Shown: one piece after another, positions 20,470-29,809 of the stretch
How the letters are laid out: every line of letters begins with the position of its first letter
How positions within the stretch are numbered: the stretch's first letter is position 1
Source of the DNA: Amorphophallus konjac
Lineage: Eukaryota > Streptophyta > Magnoliopsida > Alismatales > Araceae
Assembly (NCBI GenBank): GCA_022559845.1
Contig: CM040126.1
Coordinates: forward strand, 145,150,064-145,214,063
Length of the DNA: 64,000 nt
Direction: 5' to 3'
Notes under the pieces: generated by a model
The model's input: the letters and a program-made list of their open reading frames with translations, nothing else
Databases searched by the model: none
What the model was told of the DNA's origin: nothing
Position numbers and translations under genes: made by a program

Positions 20470-22682
20470 ATGCACCGTGAGAGCAGTTCAGAGGAGCAGA
20501 GAATCGCAGCGGCTTTTGCGGAGCTAGAAGAGACAACCGCAGTGGCGATCCGTCAGCTTCCTTATCCTTTGGAGTTCTCTGGTCTGGAGCCTTCCTCTTC
20601 TTCCTCCAGTTCTTCTATCTGTTCTATGGCGAACCAAAATCCTGAGGCCGAGGGGCGAGGGGAAGAATGGGCCCCAAGGGCTTTTTTGCTGCCGATGGAG
20701 CCTCTCCGTAGCGAGTTGAGTGAGACTCATGTGAAGCGACTGGAGAATCAGTATAGGTTACCTTGGCGGTTCCATTTCTCCACACCTGAACCTCACGAGT
20801 CTAGACTGGCCACTCGTTCCGGCTTCTTTTGTTCCTTTCTTTTGGTCTGGAAATGTGGTTTTCGCCTACCCTTCCATTCCTTTGTTGCTGACTTGCTTCG
20901 GTTCTACCGGCTGGCCCCTGTTCAGCTAGTCTCCAACTCCTATACCCTTATCTTCTCCTCTATTTTCCACTGTGGTCAGAGTGGGGTGAGCACCTCGTTG
21001 GACCTTTTCCACTATATTTTTGAGTTGAAAGAGAACTTTTACGCGGGAAAGGGCTTCTTCTTCATCCAGGCGAAGAGAAAAAGGAGTTGTGTGTCTCTTT
21101 CCGTGAAGGATTCTTCTCACAAGGGGTGGAAGACCCGGTATTTCTGGGTGGGCGCATCTGTGGTCGGTGTGTCCTAGGATTTCCCGACGGTGCCCAACAT
21201 TTACCCGAACGTTCCTCCGAAGCAAACGGAGGTCTCCCCGGAGGTAGAGAGGGATGCTGCTATCCTTCTGAATAATCGCCGGTCGACTACTGAGTTGGTG
21301 ACCCCATCCAATATCGAGGAGTACCTTTCTCGAATGCTGTTGTCGATAGGTAAGGGTTTCAGAGGCTTGTTCCTCTCTTTTTTTTTCATCGGGTAAGTGC
21401 CTTCCTTCTCGTAATTTGCTCTTCTTCATTCAGACCTTAGGCGAGCGGCTGAGGAGGAGGCATCGCCAGCCGATCTGGAGGTTATCGACGTGGATGAAAC
21501 GTTGGCTCCGAGTGATCTTCAAGCTTTGGAGGGCTCATCCCGCTCCTAGGATAAGGGCAAGCGGGCCATCCGGGACGACGCTTCTGAGCGTCGGGGGGTC
21601 AAGCATAAGGATCCCGTGGCGAAGTTGCTAAGGTCTTCAATGCATGCCCTATCTGCCGAGAAGAAACGGGCGAGAAAGGTGGAGGTCACCCGCTCGGCCG
21701 AGGGGGCTCCTCTGTTGGCTTCTCCCTTTATAGAGCAAGAGGGGGCCAATGCCGAAGGGGTCGTGGCCGATGTCGGGGCGCCGAGCGAGATAGAGGGGGC
21801 ATAAGACGGAGGGGTCCGGTCTGAGCCGATCGAGGCTGGAGGGTCACAGGATGAAGCGACCCAATTACAGCCGACCGAGGCCGGGGAGATACGCGGCGAG
21901 GCGGCCCATCCTGAGCTAATCGGTGGGGCCCCCGAGGCAGGGTCACTCGGTGGAGACGCTCCAATCCCGGTCACTCTGGAGAGGGTCTCCCCTCCCTCGA
22001 CCAGTACCTTCAGTGTCCATGCCTCTCTATACTGGAGGTGCCACTCCATTGCTTCGGGAGCCACGCAAGGAGAACTCAGGAAAAGTCCCCCCTCCATGCT
22101 TCTCGAGCGGATTATGTAGGGTGGTCTGGTCTTGGCCCAGCTAGGGGCTGAGGCGGTGGACGTGTATGCTCGGGCGGAGTCGAAGCGGGAGTCTCTTTCA
22201 TGGGCCCGTGGTGCGCTTGATCGGAAGATCGAGCGTTTGACCCTCGAACTAAGGGACCTTCATCCGGAGGTGGCCTCACTCCGGGCACAGGTGCAGTCGA
22301 GCCAGATAGAGGCTCGATCATTGGCTGAGCAGCTGGCCCAGGCTCATCGTATGGTCGATTTGAAGAATAGGCTCCTGCAGACGGAGCGCAGAGTTCAGGT
22401 CGAGCGCGACGAGCAGTGGAAGGCCGAGCATGAGGGACTCGAGGACCGAGCCCGGGGGGCCAAGGATGCACGGAACGAGGCCGAGAGGAGGCTTCCGAGA
22501 TGGAGCAGAGGATAGCCGAGCTTGAGAGGAAGGTAGAGCTCGCTGAGGCGGAAGCGTTCGAGCAATATAAATGCTCAGAGGCTTACCACACAATTCTTCA
22601 TAAGACTGCCTTCCCCTACTATGAGTCGGGCTACAGTCAGGGCCTTCAGAAGGGCTTCTCCAGGGCTTCCATCAGGCCATCA
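20470..22682 (+). pseudogene. Gag-like ORF of the putative gypsy-type transposon family, decayed
   Basis: The N-terminal exon (ATG 20470; another possible start is MANQNPEAEG at 20626) has the family core: KCGFRLPFHSFVADLLRFYR, LAPVQLVSNSYTLIFSS and a following GFFFIQ...WKTRYFWV block. After TAG at 21175 the frame continues to an intron at 21350-21433 and then a second exon. That exon is rich in Glu/Ala and becomes a coiled coil (LDRKIERLTLELRDL, VQVERDEQWKAEHEGLEDRA). Stops at 21547, 21802 and 22117 and a frameshift near 22485 break it; it ends with AFPYYESGYSQGLQ. The family's role is unclear, probably structural. Confidence 0.65.
21350..21433 (+). other. 84-bp GT-AG intron in the gypsy-type gag-like gene
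   Basis: The donor is ATAG/GTAAGGG and the acceptor TTCATTCAG/ACC. Joining restores frame 1 coding (codon split after its first base) and continuous family-like sequence, while the intron itself is T-rich. Seen directly as sequence; splicing is inferred. Confidence 0.65.
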
Positions 22683-23845
22683 TAGAGGCGGAGGCCCAAG
22701 CGTCTGGGCTCATTTTCCCTACTAGGCAATGCTATGACTCGGACTGGGATTCCACCGATTCCACCCACCAGCCGTCGAGAGAAGAGGGGAGTCGGGGGGC
22801 CTCGGTCTCGTCCGAGCGATTGCCAACTCCAGCAACCTCGGGAGGGCACGCGACCGAGACAGTTCCCACGTAGGTGGGGTCAGTGCCTGGGTAGGCAGTC
22901 ACCGAGAATACCAGGGTCATACCATCTGGTGTTGAGGGGCCCTCATCTATCAAGCCTTGAGATGGGCCCGAGGCCTGATATACCGGCTCTTTCTTTTTTT
23001 TCTTTTCCTTTATGTAGTCGTGTAAAATCTTTTTTTTGGAAAGTATAGCAACGGCAATATTAAGTGATGAACTGACAGTTCCTTACCGCATTTGGTGCGA
23101 TTTGACCACCGTATCCGTAGTTGTTGGGGAAGGCACCGATTTTCTCTGTAGATATCGCGCATGCCGATCTGACATGGCGCCAGCGCCTTTCTGCTTTCCC
23201 ATGCCCTAAATGACTTGTCACTTCGTGCGTCCTGCTGGGGGGATGTTGGGAAATGAGGTAACCATCTTCGGGAATGCTCCTTTAGCGTGTTTTTAAGGGG
23301 AGAGTCATTTAAGGAAATTAGCTCCCCTTCGGCCTATAAAAGGCCAGAAGGGCGTCTCCTCTTCCATCGTTGAAGGCCATCCCTGACGGTTTCTCCTTCT
23401 TCCCTTTCCGCGAAGTGTTGTGCAGTCGATCTCATTGGAGCATGGAAGGCGCTTCAAAAGATGATGATGCGGACAGCAGTAGGAAGCTTCTGCTATTTCG
23501 GCATGGAAGAGGGTTCGACAGTTTGTCGATGATTTGGAAGAGGGTTCGACATGCTGGAGCATGTCGCCTTCGTGCCCCCGGCCCGCCGACGCTATCCTGA
23601 GGGGAGGGGGAGCTCTTCAAGCTTCCTTCTTTCACTGCTCACCAAGCCCCTCCTTTCTTTCCGCCATCGATCCCATTGCTTAAGGGGGGAGCTCTTCAAG
23701 CTTCCTCTTCATTTGTCTTGTGTCAACTTCTTCCTTTTATCTTTTGTTATTTCCCCTCTTTTCCTCTTTCACTATTCGCGGGATGCCTTTATCCTTGCTC
23801 GCACCACTTGAGGGTGCTTGCTTTCTGTTCGGCTTCCGTCCTCCT
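22683..23845 (+). other. Non-coding 3' region with a duplicated 21-bp block
   Basis: No gene is supported. A G-rich tract followed by GGGAGCTCTTCAAGCTTCCT occurs at about 23607-23627 and again at 23686-23706, 79 bases apart. The purine tracts before each copy look PPT-like. Confidence 0.4.
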
Positions 23846-24984
23846 TATTGCATCCCTACGGTTTTGATGATGTCATACATTATAAGTCAAACACGATTAG
23901 TCTATCATCACACATTCTTCATATATTCTATCATCACACATTCTTCATATATTGATTTCTCATTCTTCATTTATTGATTTCTCTGGTTTTATTCTGAAGA
24001 ATGTCGACTTCTAAAGTCGACTCTTTGTGTTTGGAAAAGGCCCTCATGCGTTAAAGATCAGAGCACATTTTAGTTAATATGCATTTCAAGGTCAGTACAT
24101 TCATTGTTTAACTCTGTGCATGTACATACACGTCGCGTATAGAGGTTTGTGCACATCACTGTAGCATGCATATCTGGAGTCGGTGCATACCTTGCTCATT
24201 CATGCTAAGGTCAGTGTTACCCGCACACACAGTCGGTGCAGGCTATGTTTCGCACGCATCTAGTCTGTGCATACCTTGTCTGCGGACACATAGGATCGGT
24301 GCAGTTATCACCTCTTGAACAAAACCGGTCAGTGTAGTTCTTATTTTTGTGCTAAACAAGTCAGTCCATCACTATTCAAGGTCGAGGCTAGTTTGTGCAC
24401 TGAGGTCGATGCTAGCTTGTAGAGGTCAGTGCAATGTTTGTATTCTTCATATCAGAGTCTGTGCATCTTCCGTGGAACTGCATGCATAGTCGGTGCATGT
24501 TTTTGTTGATGGAAATAAATAACATTGTAGCAAGTCCATGCAAACTTGCTATGTGGTAACTGAAGTCCGTGCACATCTCTATTCAAGGTTGGTGCAATCT
24601 TTGCATCAGGCTGGCATAAGGTCAATGCAACTTTTGTTGCTCCACGAAGGTAAGGTATGTGCATTGCTATACGGTCTGTGCATGCTTTTTCATATGCTAT
24701 CAAGGTCCGTGCACATGTTTCTTTGTGTGACACAAGGTCAGTGCACATATTTTCTTCTACATTCACATGGTTTGTGCATATCTTGCTATACGGTCTGTGC
24801 ATGTTTGCACGTCGCTCTATGAAGCATGTGCTAACACTCCTATTTACTTGCCAGGTCAGTCACATGTTCAAGCATATGGTCGGCGAATCTACAACCAGTG
24901 AGCATATTCCACGTGGAAGTCAAGGTACCAGGTTTAAGGGCTCGTGATCCGAGGCAAGGAACAGAATGGAAGATTCTGACACGT
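23846..24984 (+). repeat. 5' LTR of copia element B, first part (U3)
   Basis: The beginning matches the LTR start of elements 1 and 3. From about 24090 to 24890 some 25 copies of a short motif, consensus (A/G)GTC(A/C/T/G)GTGCA, recur every 25-40 bases. A G-box lies at 24910-24915, and the element 1 motif CACGTGATCCGAGG appears as CTCGTGATCCGAGG at 24941. The part ends in CACGT, where the Athila element entered. Confidence 0.85.
24980..24984 (+). repeat. Athila target duplication, left copy
   Basis: CACGT here pairs with CATGT at 36623-36627. The single difference is a CG to TG change. Removing the insertion restores the G-box CACGTG in the LTR of element B. Confidence 0.8.
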
Positions 24985-25225
24985 TGATAAGTGCTATATT
25001 TTACATCATAATTTACATCACAATTTACATCACATCCATCATCTTTGAGCATTATTTGAGTATATTTGTGCAACATGAGCATTAATTACATTCTCACATA
25101 TTATTTGAGTCTTCATGCATTTTATCATCTTTTTGAGCTTAAAAGATCATGTGAGAAATATTTAAATATTTGCACAATTATTTTGGAATTAAATGGATTG
25201 ATATTTTAATTTTCAGGAAAAAGCG

Positions 25226-25557
25226 ACCTAGATCAAGGCGCTATTTAAATAACGACAGATGCAAGAGCACGTCTTCAGCAAGAAGCGACAGCTCCAAGGG
25301 CGTCAATTCAGTTGATAAAAGAAAGTGGAAAAAAGAAAAAAAAGAGAGAAAAGAAATAGCGCCCGAGAGGAGGTCACTAATCATTGAAAGGATGCCCAAA
25401 GTGAAGGTCGTCAATTCCTATTTTACGAAAAATGTGGAAATAGCAAAATGAGGAATTAAGGAAACTGACGCCCGAGATGCAGTCGCTACTTCAAGAAAGG
25501 ACGCCCTAGATTAAGGCGTCATTTAAAGAAAGGACTCCCCAATATAAGTCGCTATTC
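25226..25557. repeat. Palindromic GACGCC/GGCGTC modules in the Athila LTR
   Basis: About eight modules occur in 330 bases, for example GCGACCTAGATCAAGGCGCT (25226-25245), GACGCCCAAAGTGAAGGTCG (25392-25411, here GATGCCC), GACGCCCGAGATGCAGTCGC and GACGCCCTAGATTAAGGCGT followed by CATTT. The layout, arm sequence and A/T-rich tail equal those in the chromovirus-like LTRs. The 3' LTR copy is at about 34890-35221. Confidence 0.75.
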
Positions 25558-25748
25558 AAAGTTGAACCAGAAAAGGCAGCTGCAGGCTCCCGATCGAACT
25601 GTTCTTCAATGTTTGCTCTTATCTAAGCATCCTTTTATGGAAAGGAGGAGTTTAATGATGGAAAGGAGTCTAATGGATCAAGTTGCATTGCTAAAAACCT
25701 GGATTTGAGTGGATTTGGGAAGTCCACAATCGTGAGAGACCAAAAACC

Positions 25749-25758
25749 CTATAAAAGG
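25749..25758 (+). promoter_or_regulatory. TATA box of the Athila 5' LTR
   Basis: CTATAAAAGG; the same motif is conserved at 35415-35424 in the 3' LTR. Confidence 0.7.
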
Positions 25759-26966
25759 ATGCCATGGTCGCAAGGTTACAGGGAGATCAGTTTGGAGATC
25801 TGCCTTAGGGATTAAGTTCGAAGCCTTTCTTTTCATCTTTTGCAGTTAAGCTCTTCATCAAAGTTCTTCGTTTTCCAGTCTTTTACAAATTCTTCTTCTT
25901 CCTCTTCTCCTAATTCTTTTTCATTTTTATGCTATAATTAGTTTTTCAAAGCTCTGTCTACGGTTTGTACTGTTCACCCGATTTTCATACTTTTTGTTCT
26001 TCATCGTTTTTCTCCCTCTTCTGATCCTCATCTCTTTCTGATGTCTTCATAAAAGTTGTGCGTTTTTGAAAGTTCTTCAACTTCTTTTTCTACCTCATCT
26101 TCCAATTCCTCACCGTTTTAAAGTTATAGTCAATTGTTTAAAGTTCAGATTTTTTAGAGTTCTGCACTATTCATCCGCGACCACCTCCTGTTCATCCTCA
26201 GTTTTCTCCATCTTCCTCTCATTTTTTAACTCTAAAGTCTTCATCAATCTTCTTCATCTTCTCAATCTCTACAACTTTCATGTTTTCCACTTTTCCTAAA
26301 TCCTTCTGATTTTAAAGTTATTCTTCCTCCAAATCACTCTCTGTTTTCAATCTAATTTTTCACTGTTTCTTCTCAAAACACACCAACACACACACACACA
26401 CACACCCTTTTGCTTTGTTTTCAAATTTCCTCCATCTATTTCTTTCTTCCTCTATTTTCCTCTCATATCCCAAGGCGGATCTTCATCTATTAGTCTTCTC
26501 ACGGCGTCGGCATCCAAGGCGAGGCGATCTTCATCCAAGGCTTGGCAAGGAGGCGGCGTAATTCTTCATGCATTGGTTATATTTTCTTATCTTTTCTCTT
26601 TGATGTTCCCATGTTGTAATTCTTATTTTTCTAGTGTGACTTTCCACTATCATCTTAATGAAATTCATCATTTGTGAAATTATGTTTCTCTCTCTATCTC
26701 CTCTAATTTCTCTTAAACCCTCTCATGTTCTTTAAATAGTTTCCATGCAATTTGTCTTTCCTTAGATTAATCTCACTCAAAATTCGATTTTCAAAGCATA
26801 AGGTGTTTTTCTAACTTGATAAAATAAGGATTTTTCCTCCTCGTGGGATCAACTCCGCTTACCACTATATAATTTGATTTTCCAATCTTTTAAAGTGAGT
26901 GAGTGTGAACATTTTGAAATTGTGGCACGGCTTTCTTAACTACACTAGTCGGTGCGCATCAATTGT

Positions 26967-26984
26967 TGACGCCGTTGCCGGGGA
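26967..26984 (+). other. primer-binding site, tRNA-Asp type
   Basis: TGACGCCGTTGCCGGGGA matches the usual Athila site TGGCGCCGTTGCCGGGGA, complementary to tRNA-Asp, with one G to A change. It starts five bases after the LTR end. Confidence 0.85.
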
Positions 26985-27871
26985 GGAAATTAATTTTTAT
27001 GTTGGAAAATTCCTTGTGTTTGATTTGTATATAGTTTTATTTATTTTTCTATTTTATTTTATAGGAAAAATCAAAAAAAAATCAGAAAATCAGAAAATTT
27101 AAAGAAATTCGGACCTGAAATTCCAAGAAAAAAAATCTGTCACAGGAAGCGTCGCTAAAGCCCAGATCTGTCACAGAAAGTAAAAATTCAGAAAAATCCA
27201 AGAAAATCAAGCGTCGCTAAAAGGTCAGTATACGTAGGAAAAGGTCCTTTTTTGTAAAATTCTGAAAAACTTCTAAAAAAATTCTGAAAAATTCTAAAAA
27301 ATTCAGAAAATAGAAAAAATTCATCATGCTAGCATATCTCCATCTTAGTTGCATTACTTTCATGCATTTGTGCACTTAGTTGTTCTTTTTGTTTTTCATT
27401 CTTTATTTACAACATCTTTTAAAAAAAAAATTCTCTTCTCATCTATTTCCCCTCCTTAAGGGCATTAGGATCTTTACACCCCTCTTGGATTTGGAAGGAC
27501 ACTCCATTGAGCATTCCGTCTCTTTAGATTTGAAATTCCATTTCTAAGACCTCCATAAGTCCTCGTACCCGTGGATTCCCTCACGGACGCCGGGCAGGTT
27601 GTACCACGAAGCACCTTGGAGTTAGAGTGCCCTTAGAAGGTTTTCCAAAAAAATAAAAAAAAAAAATCATCATTCTTGCATTCATATAGTTAATCCTTGC
27701 ATAACTCATTCATATAGGGAGTCATTGTATTTTGAAAAAAAAAAACATCATTACCTTTTGGGCCCTTTGCATTGCATGCAAGGTAGGAGATCCCTCCACC
27801 CTCATTTGATAGGACCCATTAGTGAAGTTGAAAGGTTAGTGCATTCTAAGTCCCAACCCCAACCTATCCTC
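26985..27871 (+). other. 5' leader of the Athila-like element
   Basis: About 890 bases, very A/T-rich, with GCGTCGCTAAA-type repeats (27150, 27210). No gene is supported upstream of the gag ATG. Confidence 0.6.
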
Positions 27872-29809
27872 ATGGAGAATCAAAATCAAAACCAACAAGT
27901 GCAACAAGCCCCCAAGCAAATGAAGGATTATTTCATACCGAACCAATATCAACCATCCTTCTATGTTCAAGCACCTCAGAACCAGGCGGTTCATTATGAG
28001 ATCAAATCTAGTACCATCCAGATGTTACCATCCTTCTATGGCAATACTAATGAAGATCCATATAAACATCTCGATGAGTTTCTCCAGATATGTTCAACTG
28101 TGAAAATTCAAAACTTCTCAGATGATGCCGTTAAGCTTACTCTCTTCCCATTCTCCCTTAAGGATAAAGCAAAATATTGGTTGGGAGCCTTGGGTAGAAC
28201 AATTGACACATGAGGAGAGATGCAAAAAGAGTTCTTGAAGAAATTCTACCCCATTGGTAGGACTAATACCATGAGAAGGGCCATCACTGGATTTACACAA
28301 AATGCTGGGGAGCAAATTCATGAGGCTTGGGACAGGTTGAAAGATCTATTGAGAAAATGTCCCCATCATGGCCTATCTAGATGGCAAATTGTACAAGCCT
28401 TTCATGAGGGATTAACAGAAAACTATAGACAAATGGTAGATGCCTCATGTGGGGGTGCTTTCATGAGTAAAAGTGAGGATGAAGCTTATGATTTATTTGA
28501 GATGTTAAGTGAAAATTCTATTAGTCATGCTTCACTTTCCTCTTATGAAAGGATGATTGGACCTGCTAAGAAGGGTGGGCTATATGAAATTAAAAGTTAA
28601 GGAGAGTTAGAGAATAGGATGGATATTAATGCGCTTACTCAAAAGTTGAATAAAGTGGACTTGTTGGCACAAAGGATGGAGAAGGTAGATTTGGTAGCAC
28701 AAAAATTTGATCAATTATTATCCATGAATAAACAAGAACCTTCTTTTCCTTCTATCCAACAAAATCAATCTTTCTCAGATTCCAACCTTCAAGAACTTTG
28801 TGCTCTATGTTCTAGCCCAAATCATGTTGTCATTGATTGCCCTACAGCGGCCCAACTTCCCCCGTTCATTCAAGAACAAGTCTTTGCTGCTCAGGGAATC
28901 TCCAAGCCTAATTATGATCCATATTCCAATACTTACAATCCGGGCTGGAGAAATCATCCAAATTTTTCTTGGAAATCACAACAAGGACAATCTACTCAAG
29001 TCAATCCCTCAATTCCAAAACAATCTTTTGAAGTTCCGAACCAGTCTCACCAACATCTTCAAAATCCTTTTCAACATAATCAACAACAACAACCTCCATT
29101 TTAGCAATCATCATTCCATCATGCTCAGGCCCCATATCAACAAGCTTCATCATTTCAGGGCCAATATAATCAATTTCCATCACATCATTATCAACCTCAA
29201 GCCCCGTTTCAAGCTCCTTATCAACCGCCTCCTCAACCCCCTCAGCCTCATTTTGAGGATAAATTTGACCAACTTCAGCAACTTATTCTCTCTCAGCAAC
29301 AATCAATTGCTAAGTTAGAAGGTCAAATATGTCAGTTGGCGGCTAGTAATATGAGGAGAGATGTTGGGCAGCTACCTAGTCAAGCCATAGCTAATCCCCG
29401 CAATCAACAACCTCCGGGTTTTCAGCAAAGAGCTCCTATTCTTCCCCCTCCAAATCAGCCCAATCAACCTCAGCCACCCCCTCCTATCGTTCCTCAATTC
29501 GAGAATGCCAAAGCTATCTCTACCCTTAGGAGCGGGAAAGTTCTTAATGATCTATATCAGGCTAAGGATGTGGGTAGTAGTTCGGGCCAAGATGCCCGAG
29601 AGGAAAGTGATAATGAGGAAGAAGAGCCGATAATTGTTCAAGAGAAAAAGAAGCCGGATGGGGGAGAGAAGACAATGGACGAAGGAAAGGTCAAGGTTGA
29701 TGAAGGTTTGCAAGGATATGTTCCTAAGATCCCTTTTCCGGATGCATTAAAGCCAAAAGCTCAAAAGAAGCCGGTCCATCAAGAAGAGATGTTGGAATTA
29801 TTTAAATAA
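27872..29809 (+). pseudogene. gag: gag of the Athila-like element, four stops
   Basis: The start is MENQNQNQQVQQAPKQ at 27872. The Gag core follows (YEIKSSTIQMLPSFYG, EDPYKHLDEFLQICSTVKI, LFPFSLKDKAKYWL), then a CX2CX4HX4C knuckle CALCSSPNHVVIDC near 28796-28837. After it come a Gln/Pro/His-rich region and an acidic, Lys-rich linker. Stops: TGA 28211, TAA 28598, TAG 29102, TAA 29807. All stay in one frame with no indel, and all fit TGG to TGA or CAR to TAR. Gag assembles the cytoplasmic particle and binds RNA through the knuckle. Gag and pol share one frame, as is usual in this lineage. Confidence 0.9.

Larger units (their letters stand above)
19441..23845 (+). mobile_element. Remnant of a 'putative gypsy-type transposon' element
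   Basis: Coding resemblance (20470-22682) is to the plant family annotated as putative gypsy-type transposon, found in large, often non-autonomous LTR elements. The left border is set where hAT homology ends, the right border where copia element B starts. No LTR pair, primer site or target duplication could be recognised, so the ends are approximate. Confidence 0.5.
24985..26961 (+). repeat. 5' LTR (1977 bp) of the Athila-like element
   Basis: It starts TGATAAGTGC and ends GCGCATCA. A 12-base unit, ACAATTTACATC, is present once more here than in the 3' LTR (25019-25031). A series of GACGCC/GGCGTC-type modules lies at 25226-25557. CTATAAAAGG at 25749-25758 is a good TATA box. The 3' part is T/C-rich (leader) with an AC microsatellite at 26388-26404. 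No gene is seen. Confidence 0.93.

Noticed and set aside
20926..22097. Minus-strand frames opposite the gypsy-type gene
   Set aside because: The plus strand has the family motifs and intron borders; the opposite frames are shadows caused by high GC.
28800..29318. 172-codon frame rich in Ile/Asn over the Athila gag
   Set aside because: It is out of frame with the well-supported Gag sequence and starts inside the zinc knuckle region.
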